DNA from: Gnomoniopsis sp. IMI 355080
Taxonomy: Eukaryota > Ascomycota > Sordariomycetes > Diaporthales > Gnomoniaceae
DNA: 64,000 nucleotides
Reading direction: 5' to 3'
Assembly (NCBI GenBank): GCA_027946555.1
Contig: JAPEVC010000086.1
Span: 1-64,000, forward strand
Positions within the stretch are counted from its first letter, which is position 1. The number at the start of each line of letters is the position of its first letter. The notes under the pieces are model-generated. The model saw only the letters and a list, made by a program, of their open reading frames with translations, made no database searches and was not told the origin of the DNA. A program made the translations under genes and the position numbers. This document shows positions 10,743-21,372 of this stretch, one piece after another.

Positions 10743-12487
10743 CTAAATTAGAGACTCATTCCAAGGCACCCAATCCTGTCTGTGAAATTCTGGCATGCAT
10801 TTCATTTTGTCTGGTGGCCCCTTCCAGTCAATCTTCAAAGGCGGTGCCCCCTCCACCTCATCCTCTTCCTCTGCAGTCCACTGATACACAAAGCCTTTCT
10901 CCTCCTTAATCCAAGCCCCCTTCTCGTCCGTGTACTCCAAGTTGACGCTCGGCACGACAGCAATTCTCCCATATCCGTGGAACCACATGTCCTTGCAGAA
11001 CGTGGTCGGCTCGCCCTGAAAACACTCGCCCTCGTAGAGCTGGCGGAAGTCGATTTCACCCTCGAGGATGGGCTTCGCCGTGAAGGTCACGGCGCCGTTC
11101 CAGCAAGCAAAGACTTGAAAGGGGCGGTGATGAGCAAATCGTTCACCCGCTTCGGGATCAAATGGAAAGAGTTCCTCGGCATGGTCCCATGAGCCGCTCG
11201 GGGGAATGTCAAAGAAGAGGTCTCCGGAGAGAGCGCCTGAATGGATCGGGACGATGAATTAGTATTCCATTGGCGACGTTGTTAATGATAGGCTTCTTAA
11301 GTACTCACGACCGATCCAGACGTCATAGAACATAGGTTTTCCGTTCTTGCCTCCAGGATGGTGCCAGTCCATCGCGCAGGTCATGTCGGCCTCCTGTACT
11401 ACTCTCTGGTGAAGGAGCTCAACTTGCCGAAGTTAGCGAGTACACTTGAAAATTACAGGTCTTCCTTAGAATCTTTGCCCCCAGCAATCACTTCTCATTA
11501 GAGTGTTGGAGGTATTCCAAGCAAGGCGAACACATTGCCCCGTGACCGTTCTGACACGACAGAGCCGAGAAATTCACAAGCCAGACAACACTTGTGAGCA
11601 AAAGGACAACCTTTCAATCAGTGGAAGAACTTACGAACATCTTCCGGACACGCAGCTACATCGTTCAGAAATACTACAACCGCATCATCCGTAAACTTTG
11701 ACGTGGATCCGATCAGGCCGAGCGAGCGAGCAGTGCTGTTCCGGCTGTTCCTCAGCGGCTCGAGAGCCAAGGACCGTAGACGAGCAAGATTTCCTATTCG
11801 ATTTTCTTTGGAGGGGTCAATTTCTTCCTTCAGGATAAAGGACGAGACACCCAAAGATTCGAGCTTGGGCTTGAGTACCGAGAGCACCTCCCACGTGCCA
11901 TCGTCCGAGTTGCCCTCTATGATTGACAGCGCGCAATTCTCCGGTCCCAGGAACCGCATGGCTTCCAAAATCGAACCCAAAAGGCGTGGAAGGAGGTCAA
12001 CGACCTGACGGAGATCGAGTGCGAAGAAGTACGTGATATGCTTCTCCCCCAACGGCGCCTGGAGGTGGCCATATCGTTTCGCTTTGACGCGAGGGCATCT
12101 TAGACTGGTGAAGGTGGAGTCGTATGGATCGAGAATCGCTTTCACGTAACTCGTGACTTTCGTCCTCATTTGCTCAGGTACTTTATCCAGGTCATACGGA
12201 ATGGGCTTGGTTATTATGGCCTCCTCTTTCTCTTGTCCCATCTTTTGTTGCGTGCCATCGTCTTTGAGCGAGGGGACGAACCCACTATGCTGAGTGGCGT
12301 CGAATGCATCGTAGTCTGGCTTCGGATTAGTAGGCTTTCAGGCATACAGACATTGGGGCGCGGCAGAACACAGACCTAAACTGTACCTCGGCGAGAGCAC
12401 TCGAGTTACGAGGCTGATCACTACCAGCGAGACGGCAGCAACAAGAGTACGAAGGACGAGCCTTCTATGTGACCGCCAATTCATCAT
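10743..12487 (-). CDS. Glycosyltransferase family 69 alpha-mannosyltransferase (CAP59/CMT1-like)
   Basis: Predicted type II Golgi alpha-1,3-mannosyltransferase of the cryptococcal CAP59/CMT1 family, acting on cell-surface glycans. Four exons, 12487-12376, 12315-11635, 11422-11309 and 11236-10743, all joined in phase 1, give 466 residues. An N-terminal signal anchor spans about residues 10-28 (LVLRTLVAAVSLVVISLV) after a basic stretch. The catalytic domain shows SIIEGNSDDGTWEVL at about residue 170, a family signature, then VVFLNDVAACPEDV, the likely nucleotide-sugar site. Exon 3 gives EADMTCAMDWH, and the C-terminus has TTFCKDMWFHGYGRIAVVPS, both conserved in GT69 proteins. Exon 1 was ended at TTA-G because this gives the correct phase for the DYDAF segment. 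Intron 2 is long for this window (212 nt). Confidence 0.9.
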
Positions 12488-13243
12488 GATCAACCGCGCC
12501 GTATCAACAGCAACAGCAGGGAATGTTGTCGTTGGTGTTCGCACCAAGCTAAGAGGACCGGCGATCATAGGGACCAAGGGTGTTTTTGCTTTTGCCCTCC
12601 AGGTCCAAAACCCGCAGGCAAGGGAGGAATGGAGGCTAGTTCCATTGCATCGTTTCCCTGAAAACATCTCCATCGTATGGCCACTGCTTTTTTCGTGAAG
12701 CATTTACTGCATGTCGAAAACGTTCATTGGAACCACTGGAATGGACCGTCTCACCCAGCGGCTGTCACAGGTGACAGGCGGCGGCGGCTCATACATAGAA
12801 CACTTTACAGCACTGCATGTCTGATTGGATACCCAGACCCATGAGACAGAAGGGGAGAGGTCCACATACAGAGGTTGGAAGAGTAGATGGATCTGCACAG
12901 AGGAATTGCGTCTGATGCCCTTGGGCCTTGGCTTCGGTGTGAGTCACTCGGCGGCCCCTATTCTACTGGCTCTGTATTTCCCAAAGCGGTAATTTCTTGG
13001 CTTCACTTAAGTGGAATTGCCAACCTCAAACAGCTCTTGTTCGATTCAATTGGTATAATTATCAGCACAAGGCAGGCCTGACGGACGTTCAAGAAGAGCC
13101 ACTGTAAAATCCTAGGTACATAGTCATTTAACCATTAATGACCGCAGCCTTGATTCTATTTTCATCTTAAGAAATAAGTACACTATCTTGCAGGCCGCAT
13201 CCGAGCGTGAGACATTTCGTATTTTTTCTTTCACCGCGCCAAC
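12488..13243. promoter_or_regulatory. Divergent intergenic region, GT69 / ABCF
   Basis: About 750 nt between two divergent genes. Small open frames exist but lack splice-consistent extensions or known motifs. One CCTAGGTA element lies at 13111. Confidence 0.55.
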
Positions 13244-15650
13244 ATGACCTCGATGTCAGCTGAGTCTGTCGACACCATCTTAGTCTCCTGCAAGCAGACG
13301 CGGTTCCATATTGGAAATCCAAATTATCGAGAGGTGAGCACCTTTCTACCCATCCCATCGAACGCAGTACAGCAGACAATTGTTCAATGGGAGCGCACTC
13401 GGCGTTGAATTGGAATGGCTCGCTAAGATCTGTCTTAGCTGGAAATCGAAGGTATCAACATCACTGTCACTTCTGGCTCAGGACTGTCCAAGTCTGTAGC
13501 AGGCAAAAGCAAGGCTAAGGCCGCCAAGTTGGCGGAGGGAACTGAGATTCTCTCCAGCGCTAAACTCAGGCTGAAGGCCGGTCAGAGATATGCGCTGATT
13601 GGCAAAAATGGTTCTGGAAAGTCTACACTATTGAAGGCCATCGCCGAGAAGCTTATACCTGGCATTCCCGAAGAGACACGCATCGCTATTCTGCAGCAGA
13701 CAGACGCCGGCGATGCTGGTACAGATGCTGATCCAATTCGTAATGCAGAATCTGCCAGCTCTGAGAGAACAGTCCTAGAAGAAGTCATCGAACGAGCCAC
13801 CTCCAAAAATGACCTCGAAAGAGAAATCTCAATTTTGAATGAGGGCATTAAAGGAGGCGATGGCATCAAGGCCGTCAAAGCTTTCAGGACTGTCCAGCAG
13901 AAGAGAATGCAGCAACGGCTCTTTGTGCTCGACAAAACGGCAAGGCTCCGCAGCGGCGCTCGGGGCATGGCAGCACGAAAGGAGTTGATTGCATTTGAGA
14001 AGGAATTCGCCGAGTTCAAGGCTCTGTGAGTAGTTGCCTATGCCGCAATCCGCGTAATACGGCCTGACAGGAAACAGACTGGAGCAGCAAGATGTAGACA
14101 TCTCACCAGCCACAGTGGAAGCCAATGTCCAAGAGGCGACAGACATGCTCGTCGACATCGAGCTTCAGCTGGAGCCCTCAAAGCTTGCGGATATTGAAAC
14201 AAGAGCGAAGAAGATACTGACTGGTCTCGGCTTCTCAAAGACCGACATGAGCAAGACTGTCTCCGAGTTGTCTGGGGGATGGGGAATGAGGACCGCTCTC
14301 GCAGGTGCTCTACTCCAGGACACGGACATCCTCATACTCGATGAGCCGACCAACTTTCTGGACCTTCTCGGCATCATTTGGCTGCAACGATACCTCCAGT
14401 CGCTTGAGGATACTCCTGGCACACCAACCTTGATCTTGGTATCCCACGATCGAGACTTCATCTCCCTTTGCACGGACCTAATCATTATCAAAGAAAAGGA
14501 TCTGACTTACTTTCATGGCGACCTTGCAATGTACGAATCGTCAACTTCGGAGAAGCGCCTGTACCTCGCGAAGATGAAAGATGCCAAAGACAAGCAGAAG
14601 GCCCATATCCAGGCGACCATCTCCCGGAATATGAAGGAGGGCAAGACAAAAGACGACGGCAACCGCATGAGGCAAGCGAAACAGCGACAGAAGAAGCTTG
14701 ATGATCGCTGGGGCCTCGAGGTCAGCGGCAAAGGTAACAGGTTCAAACTGAACAGAGATTTGACCGGCTTCCACCTCACCAGCAGAGCCGAGATTGAAGT
14801 CTCTGTTGAGGACAGGCCACCGACTATGACTCTACCGAAACCTTCAGACTTGTGTGTTCCCGGATCGTTGATCTCGCTGGAAAATGTGACGTTCCGGTAT
14901 TCGTCCAAGAATGAGGACAGCAAGAAGCCATCCACGGCTTCACCTGCTGTACTGCAAGACGTAACTCTGTCTCTCAGCATGGGCGACCGAGTTGGAATCC
15001 TCGGCCTCAATGGCGCTGGAAAGTCAACATTGATCAAGCTGCTGGTTGACAAGGAGAAGCCGACCAAAGGCATCCTCACCACCCATCCGCGACTCAAGCT
15101 TGGGTACTACAGCCAATCATCCGTTAACAGCCTCCAGAAACTTGGCTTGTCCGAGCCTGGCTTGACTGCCCTTGCGCTCCTCATGAGGGAAGTCAATGGT
15201 GAGCTGGACGAGGGCCAGGTACGCGGCCTCCTAGGATCGCTGGGCCTACCAGGCCGGTTTGCGTCGGACGTGCCACTTCACAAGCTCTCTGGTGGGCAAG
15301 CGGTACGGTGCGAGCTAGCACGCATCTTATGGCGATGCCCGCATTGCTTGGTCTTGGACGAGGTCACCACTCATCTAGACTACGAGACGGTCACTGCACT
15401 GCGAGATTCCTTGAGGTATTGGGAGGGCGCAGTCGTGCTAGTGAGTCACGATCGATGGTTCATAAGGGGAGCTATTGAGGGTACTGTAGATAACCTGGGT
15501 AGTGATGATGAAAACGAGGATGAAGAGGAGGCACCAAGACGGAGAGCTATGTATAGAATAGATAATGGCGCGCTTGTGGAGCTGGAGACTGGCGTGCAGG
15601 AGTTCGAGAATCTGATGGAGAGAAGGGTAAAGAAACTGTTGGCTGCGTAA
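13244..15650 (+). CDS. ABCF-type ATP-binding protein (no transmembrane domain)
   Basis: Soluble tandem-ATPase of the ABCF class, related to ribosome-associated proteins such as Gcn20 and Arb1; the exact role is unknown. Three exons, 13244-13333, 13439-14025 and 14078-15650, give 749 residues. The first nucleotide-binding domain has Walker A GKNGSGKST (about residue 86), signature LSGGW (about 290) and Walker B LILDEPTNFLD (about 312). The second has GLNGAGKST (about 534), LSGGQ (about 628) and an altered Walker B, LVLDEVTTHLD (about 650), where most ABCF proteins read DEPTNHLD. A basic, Gln/Lys-rich helical linker joins the domains. An acidic patch (DDENEDEEE) follows the second domain. No membrane segments are present, so it is not a transporter. 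Confidence 0.9.
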
Positions 15651-15710
15651 AAAGAAGGACAGCTAAACAAGCACAGTGCAGCTGATGCCACTGACTTTGT
15701 CTCCATGGCC

Positions 15711-17189
15711 TTAAGCCTCTAGTATGAGTACTTGTATCCTCGGCGTATGGCTCTTATTTACCACCATTGTTCCACCTTGAGGCAACTCAACGATCGTGCC
15801 GTCAATACACACTTTTCTCCACCGCGCATCCTCTTCCAAGGTTGTGACCTTGACCTGCTCTACAGCCTGATACCCAACACCCTCCATACCCACATGCTTG
15901 CCTCCACCATAAGCAGCAGTCATAATCTCCATCGTGCGCTCCCCAGTCGCGCCCGCAAAATGAACCAGTCGCAATTGGCCATCCAGAGGCTCGCTCGCCG
16001 GCGATATAGTGAACGTTTTCTCCAAATTTGACACCATCGTTGCCAGTACATAGTTAAACGGCACTTGGTCGGTTCCAATCCGACCCGCTGGCGACTCAAC
16101 CAAAGCCCGATAGGCGTGCGGCTCCTTCAAAAGTTCAGCTGCCACCATCCCAAAGCGCTTGTCGCCATGCTTGCGGTACGCAGGCGTGTCGCTTTCCCAC
16201 ACGAGCTGGCTATGGAAGCCGTAGCTCGCAACAATAGCCCCGGTAAGCTCGCTCACTGGGAGACCTCGCGCGTCGGGCGCGTCATTGTCCACGAGGTGCG
16301 AGCCTGAGGAGAAGGACGCCTGGAAAGTTGGCAGCGGCGCCGCTCGGCCTTTGATGAGCGCACGCAGGGCGAGCACCAAGTGGGATGGGGCCTTTGGGGA
16401 TGTCGTGTAATGTGGCTTGTGCAGGGAGTGGAACAGGGCATTGCCTGTGCCAAGGGGAATAAGAGCGACGGTGGGTAGCGAGGCCGAGGGGCTGCTGTCG
16501 TTGAGCAGGTCGACAAGGCCGCCGTCGCCCGAGAGGAGGATGATGGTTTTGGTTCCGCCGGAGCTGGAAGCGTCTTTTGGCCCCAATCTTGTTCTCGCAA
16601 ACTCTTTGATGGTGTTGGCGTTTGCGGTGTGTATCACCGTGTAAGATTTGTCGTCTGTCCCCTGGTGCACTTGACCCGTCGATCTGAGCACTGCGAGCAG
16701 AGGCTGGAGAACGACGTTGAAGAAAGTCTCTGCCATGCCAGTTCCAGATCGCACAGAAACGACAACATCCAGGCTCGAGGAGGTCTCATTGCTTAGCGAC
16801 TTTGGCAGGTCATTCACGAGGTATTTGTCCAGTGAGTCCTGTGGTAGACGTGCGGCCAAGAACGCCGATAAACGGAATGGCTCTTCTCCATCCTGTTGTC
16901 CTTGTTGTAGGGTGAGTATCAGGTATTTGCCGTTCGTAAGCTTCGTCACAAGTACAATCTCCCCTTCATGGATGACATTGCCTTGCCCGTTTTCGCCAGA
17001 GCCAGACCAGGTTATCACGGTTTCTTGGTGGTGCTCGGTGACGGAAGCATCCTCAGGTAAGTTTTGAGGGTTAAGCGCCTCCAGCACTTCATCTGAAATG
17101 TCAAACGGCATCGCATCCACTAGAAAGTTGAACGTAGTACCAATATGCTCGGATGCTGTGGCGTAGTTGGAAATCGTTATCGTCAGCAT
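15711..17189 (-). CDS. Diacylglycerol/sphingosine kinase-like protein
   Basis: Member of the DAGK-catalytic/YegS/sphingosine-kinase fold, which phosphorylates lipid alcohols with ATP. Single exon, 492 residues. The nucleotide-binding signature appears as ILLSGDGGLVDLLN at about residue 217, a variant of GGDGT, followed by ALIPLGTGNALFHSL at about residue 240, the second conserved glycine motif. The C-terminus reads VCIDGTIVELPQGGTM, the usual closing DGE/DGT segment of the family. The first 120 residues lack a recognised domain. A later in-frame ATG (MPFDIS, residue 27) is an alternative start. The lipid substrate is not deducible. It runs convergent with the ABCF gene, with only 60 bp between stop codons. 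Confidence 0.82.
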   Translation of the reverse strand: MLTITISNYATASEHIGTTFNFLVDAMPFDISDEVLEALNPQNLPEDASVTEHHQETVITWSGSGENGQGNVIHEGEIVLVTKLTNGKYLILTLQQGQQDGEEPFRLSAFLAARLPQDSLDKYLVNDLPKSLSNETSSSLDVVVSVRSGTGMAETFFNVVLQPLLAVLRSTGQVHQGTDDKSYTVIHTANANTIKEFARTRLGPKDASSSGGTKTIILLSGDGGLVDLLNDSSPSASLPTVALIPLGTGNALFHSLHKPHYTTSPKAPSHLVLALRALIKGRAAPLPTFQASFSSGSHLVDNDAPDARGLPVSELTGAIVASYGFHSQLVWESDTPAYRKHGDKRFGMVAAELLKEPHAYRALVESPAGRIGTDQVPFNYVLATMVSNLEKTFTISPASEPLDGQLRLVHFAGATGERTMEIMTAAYGGGKHVGMEGVGYQAVEQVKVTTLEEDARWRKVCIDGTIVELPQGGTMVVNKSHTPRIQVLILEA

Positions 17190-17567
17190 GGATCAATAGG
17201 TGTGCGCCGCTTATGATATAAAGATACAGTAAATAGTAAGCAACCTCAAAGTTCCGGCTCCGCTCCGCCCGCAACCACCCATGCCAATACCGAAAATCGT
17301 ATCTTCAGTTTGTGTGATACTACACCACGAGCTACTGACCATTTTATTGGCACGGCAATGTGCACAGATTTAACATGATTGCAACAAATGGATCGGGTAT
17401 CATTTGAGAAGAGAAGCGCAGAAGGATCTGTATACTTTCGCAATACATCGCCCTGAGACTACATCGTGTGTATAATACAGTGATTAGCGTAGCACAGGAG
17501 CCCTGAAAAGAACGCCTCTTCTGTCTTCGACTTCTCTGGATTTGCCAATTGAATCCAAGACAGCTAC
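17190..17567. other. Intergenic region between trm1 and the lipid-kinase-like gene
   Basis: Both neighbours are on the minus strand, so this 378-nt stretch holds the 3' UTR of trm1 and the promoter of the lipid-kinase-like gene. Nothing else was recognised. Confidence 0.55.
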
Positions 17568-19787
17568 CTAAGAGCCCCGAGCACGGTTCATCGGGCCCCA
17601 GTTCTCCCGCGGGTTCATCTGGTATCTGACGAGCTTCTCTTTGTTCTTCTCTCGCCCAAGAGCCTCGTCAAACACAACCTCCGGCATCTTTGACTCCACA
17701 TCCTCTTCCTTCGTTTCTGAATCCAATTTCTCAGCCGAAGGACCCTCCACCGCTGACTCGGCTAGACCTGTGGTCTGGTCTTTGGCAATGTCCTCGACAG
17801 GACCCGCTCTGGTATGCATCTTGAGAATTTTGAAGCCAGGCGAGCCCGCCTGAACAGAAGACTCTTTAATTGGAGCTTTTTGGCGTATGTACTCGCGCAT
17901 GACGTGCCATAGGACGTCCCAGGGCGCATCGGTCTTGATGCTTCCGGGTTTGCAGTGGCTGCGCGTAACGCGATACCCGAGGCCTCGGAGTGCGCCGCGG
18001 AAGACGTTCTCGCTGGGTGTGGCACAGTGCACAACCTTGGCCATATTGGTAGGGTTGAAGTAGAACGGATAGGGCTCGATCTCGGCCCATTTGGCCTCCC
18101 GTGACGTGAGAGCAGATTTCGCATCTGGCTCCTCCAAGTGCTCCTCGAGCGCGGTTGTCAGCATCCCCTTGATTCGATCCGTTGTGTTGTACACAGCCTT
18201 GTCAACCTCGGGAAGCTTGGCGAGAATGCGCTTGATGAATTCGGGGTCATGAAGCCGGCCCGCATACATGGGCCCAGCCAGGTGTGTCTTGAACCCACAG
18301 TGCTCGCAGTTCTGATCAGACGTGGGACCTTGGCTAAACTGGTGTTTGTAAAAGCTTCCCTGGCCCTTCTTGTTGGGATAATGTTTGTTCTTCAGTAGGA
18401 GTTGCGTAGTCCAAGAGCCACAGCCAGCATCACAGTTGTAGGTGATCATGGTCTTGCCAGCGGAGAACTTTACTGCTGCAGGAGACTTCTTGATCTTGAC
18501 AAAGACGCGTGCGTAGAAGTCAATGGAGAGTGACAGAAGGGGCTCCATAAACAAACCGTATCGCGCAGCTGCAGAATTTATCGCATGGAGAATCAAACGC
18601 AGACCAACTTCATGAGAATGCCAGCCTTTGATAGGCACCCCACCATACAGGGCAAAGGACTTTTCAGGGTAGCTGTTAGAGGCCCATACCCCAGCATCAG
18701 TGCATGTGACACAGAGAAGACCTCCACTGTCATGAACAGCTTGCACAGCAGCATCTAGGAAAGTCGCAGCTGTTCCATATGGATCAAGATCCACCACATC
18801 GTACTTCTCAGACTTGCCTTGAGCCACATCCTTCTCTGTCAGCGCCATACTGGCAGAGATCTTGTTGTACATATGTGCAATTGCGTTGCCATGATTGACG
18901 TTTATTTTTGACTGTAGCTTGTTGTGCTGAGCGTTGCGGGCAATAGCTTCTGTTGCTGCAAGGTCAAGGTCGTTTGCTGTGACTTTGGAGACGAAGGGAA
19001 TCTCGCTCGCATATCGAAGGGCGCGTAGACCGCTGGCAGACAGGGCATCGAGAATCGTGAAACGTGGTACGAAACCTTTCTTCTTTTTCTCGCCATTTGA
19101 ACCCTCAGGAACTCCATTTGCGTGGTTGTCCGCGTCCTTGTCCGCTGCTTCGCCTTGTCCTGTCTCGGTATTCAATCTGACTTCCTGTGGTGAGGTTGCA
19201 TCATCGGGTCTGGGGGCTTTGGTGGGTTCCACATCGCCATCCTCCTCTTCACGCTTCCTCTTATTGCTGATGTCGCCCTGAGGCTGCGCATCAGCGGCAA
19301 CTTCCCCCTCATGCGCTTCTTCAACAGAGGCTGTCTTCTCTTGTAGCTTCTTCTTCTTTCCAGCATTCTTCCTCACCCTGACCTCAAATTTCTTCTTCCT
19401 TACTTCGACTAGCTCTTCACCGTAGGCACTGATGGCCAGTACTGTTAGGTCTCGGTTGAATTGTTGAATCGGGTTGTAGAAGACTGTGCGCACAGGGCCG
19501 GCATTGGCGTTTATGGAATCCTTCTTATTTTCGGTTTCGGTCTCTGGGACAAGAATATACGCGCGACCCTCCTGGACTGTAGTGTAGCTCTTTCCCTGCC
19601 ACTCAATCGTCTGGCCCGGGGCAGGCGCATCGTCAAGGCTCTTGGCGCCGGTATTCATTGTGTCGGTGCTTGTCATGGTGTCGCTCACCATAGTTCGTAT
19701 TGTGTGTCGGAATGAATAGGGCTTGTGGCACTTTGGTTTAACGAACCTTGTGTATAGCCTGAATGTTGGGACGACATACAGACGCAT
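17568..19787 (-). CDS. trm1: tRNA (guanine(26)-N2)-dimethyltransferase Trm1
   Basis: SAM-dependent enzyme that makes N2,N2-dimethylguanosine at position 26 of nuclear and mitochondrial tRNAs. Single exon, 739 residues. The SAM motif I region reads ILDALSASGLRALR (about residue 243), motif II TANDLDLAATEAI, and motif IV DVVDLDPYGTAATF (about residue 322); motif IV is diagnostic of Trm1. Further conserved segments are CTDAGVW and GLFMEPLLSLSIDFYARVFV. Cysteine pairs in CDAGCGSW and CEHCGF form the C-terminal zinc-binding region. A charged Lys/Glu-rich insertion lies at about residues 130-235. The first 32 residues are basic with Ser, Thr and aromatic residues and lack acidic residues, resembling a mitochondrial presequence. 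A second in-frame ATG at 19691 (residue 33) would omit it. Confidence 0.96.
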   Translation of the reverse strand: MRLYVVPTFRLYTRFVKPKCHKPYSFRHTIRTMVSDTMTSTDTMNTGAKSLDDAPAPGQTIEWQGKSYTTVQEGRAYILVPETETENKKDSINANAGPVRTVFYNPIQQFNRDLTVLAISAYGEELVEVRKKKFEVRVRKNAGKKKKLQEKTASVEEAHEGEVAADAQPQGDISNKRKREEEDGDVEPTKAPRPDDATSPQEVRLNTETGQGEAADKDADNHANGVPEGSNGEKKKKGFVPRFTILDALSASGLRALRYASEIPFVSKVTANDLDLAATEAIARNAQHNKLQSKINVNHGNAIAHMYNKISASMALTEKDVAQGKSEKYDVVDLDPYGTAATFLDAAVQAVHDSGGLLCVTCTDAGVWASNSYPEKSFALYGGVPIKGWHSHEVGLRLILHAINSAAARYGLFMEPLLSLSIDFYARVFVKIKKSPAAVKFSAGKTMITYNCDAGCGSWTTQLLLKNKHYPNKKGQGSFYKHQFSQGPTSDQNCEHCGFKTHLAGPMYAGRLHDPEFIKRILAKLPEVDKAVYNTTDRIKGMLTTALEEHLEEPDAKSALTSREAKWAEIEPYPFYFNPTNMAKVVHCATPSENVFRGALRGLGYRVTRSHCKPGSIKTDAPWDVLWHVMREYIRQKAPIKESSVQAGSPGFKILKMHTRAGPVEDIAKDQTTGLAESAVEGPSAEKLDSETKEEDVESKMPEVVFDEALGREKNKEKLVRYQMNPRENWGPMNRARGS

Positions 19788-20143
19788 GCCTAAGCCGAAG
19801 GGGCAGCGTGTTGAAGCAGCTTCTTGTAGTTGACGGATAGTGGAAGGGTTGGAAATTTTGTAGCTAGACTTCTAGGTTGAGCACGGGCCAAACAACTTTT
19901 TGATCTGGGGCTATCCCAGACAGCGGGTTGAGCCGCTGTGGGTGCAGGGTCGGCCCCTGTACCTCGAGCCACGGAGGCGGGAAAGACTTTATATCTGGTC
20001 ACTGATGGGGTCCATTTACTATCTACATAGTAGCTTAAGCTACCATATTTAGAATCATTTCAAATTGGGTGGCCTCAGCAAAGATTCAAGACAGCTAACT
20101 TCAAGGGCCTTTTCGACATTTCGCATTCCTATCCCGTTCACTC
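19788..20143. other. Intergenic region, trm1 upstream
   Basis: This 356-nt stretch holds the trm1 promoter and the 3' end of the secreted-protein gene. No other feature was recognised. Confidence 0.5.
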
Positions 20144-20737
20144 TCACGACCCACATGGACCGTCATGGAGAACCACATAATCCTGAGCCTCATTGACAGC
20201 AAACGGCACCTGTACTAGAACGGTCCTTTCATTGCTGGGAAATTCTGTAAAATGGCCCGACAAATAGCTTGTCACCAACATATCTGCAGCTATTATGAGG
20301 GACGACGAAAGGGTTCCCGGCATGATATACGCCACTGTGCCGTTTAATGGCGGAGGAGCATACGGAGTCGTAATTCGAATGAGCCCGTTGAGGACCATAG
20401 TCAATCTGGTTCGCTCGGTCAGAAACATGGTATCATTCAGAGGACTAGGCGAAAGTTACTGAAAAGAAGGCGCCCAAGCCTCTCCGGGAGTTGTCCTAGG
20501 CTCGAGGATAGAGTAGAGTGCGTGGGTAAGCTTTCCAGTCGCCACCCAATTCGTCGCTGAACGAGCGGATTTCCCCTCAGAACCGAGCTGCCAGCATTCT
20601 ATAACGGAGTAGCCGTTCCGAGACGCCAAAGCTGTGATATTTAGACGCGTGTCTATGGTGACACTTTGACCCTGAGCTATACCGACAAATAGCAACGAGG
20701 CTGCAACAGTATTTGTGTGAGTAAGGCGAATTCGCAT
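20144..20737 (-). CDS. Small secreted protein of a fungal family
   Basis: Predicted extracellular protein of unknown function. Two exons, 20737-20460 and 20405-20144, joined across a 54-nt intron with GTAACT donor and CCAG acceptor, give 179 residues. Residues 1-23 form a signal peptide (basic start, hydrophobic core VAASLLFVGIA, cleavage near GQS). The mature part has the pattern IECWQL, then a beta-rich middle (MVLNGLIRIT), LIIAADM and a final VLHDGPC. I recognise this arrangement from a group of small secreted ascomycete proteins that look like single-domain beta-barrels; none has a known activity to my knowledge. Two N-glycosylation sites (NIT, NGT) are visible. Joining the exons restores the conserved PSFQLTMVLNG run, which supports the model. 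Confidence 0.72.
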
Positions 20738-20848
20738 TTTGAGTTTTCTACGTGGTACGTATGTGACCAGACTAGTAAAGAGGCTTGCCTTTGCTAGCTA
20801 AAGTAGATCGTCCAGTATAGTCCATGGCTGTGCGAGTGTGTCCGAAGG

Positions 20849-20856
20849 TTTATATA
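20849..20856 (-). promoter_or_regulatory. Possible TATA box of the secreted-protein gene
   Basis: TATATAAA on the minus strand, about 112 nt upstream of the ATG at 20737. Position and sequence suit a core promoter; there is no other support. Confidence 0.45.
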
Positions 20857-21250
20857 ATGCATTCAAAGTGGTCTCACAATGCTCACAAGCCCTCAACATC
20901 TGATTCGTCATAATTTGTTTCATGTTCAGAGGATCTATACAGCAGCTCCGCCGTGTAACCGGAGATCGGAGGCGTGTGTTAAAATCAACAATTGGAGTGC
21001 TTCGGAACGATCAGTCTTCTAGACATGTAGGGCTCTCTTTCTAGATTAGAGAAAAGGCTTGAAAAGACAATAGACTTGTTGGCAACATCCACAAAGATCC
21101 TTACTGGACAAACATGGTACTAAGCCGTTGTGACGACTGCCTCGGAGCTGTACTTTCATATTTGTACGCCGGACTCCGGACTCCGGAGACCCGATGTTGG
21201 TGTGACAGCTGCCTTGTCCTGCGGGATCATTCAATCTCATCAATCCTAGA

Positions 21251-21372
21251 ACCGACGAGTGGTCAACCAGAGGCGAATCTTGTTCCTCATATATCGCTCC
21301 GGTACGCCACGGGCTTGAAACCTCAGCCACATCGATATCGCTCCCGAGTGAGGGGAGTTCTGCCTCATGCAT
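21251..21372. repeat. Diverged repeat, copy A (left of HET gene)
   Basis: About 120 nt that aligns by eye, in the same orientation, with 25519-25638. Roughly three quarters of positions match, and the half around GCCACGGGCTTGAAA and GCTCCCGAGTGA matches better. On the minus strand both copies translate to related peptides (for example DSPLVDHSSVLG against DSLLDDDSSVIG), but copy A appears frame-shifted. The origin is unknown; a relic of a mobile element or of a duplicated gene would fit. Confidence 0.65.
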
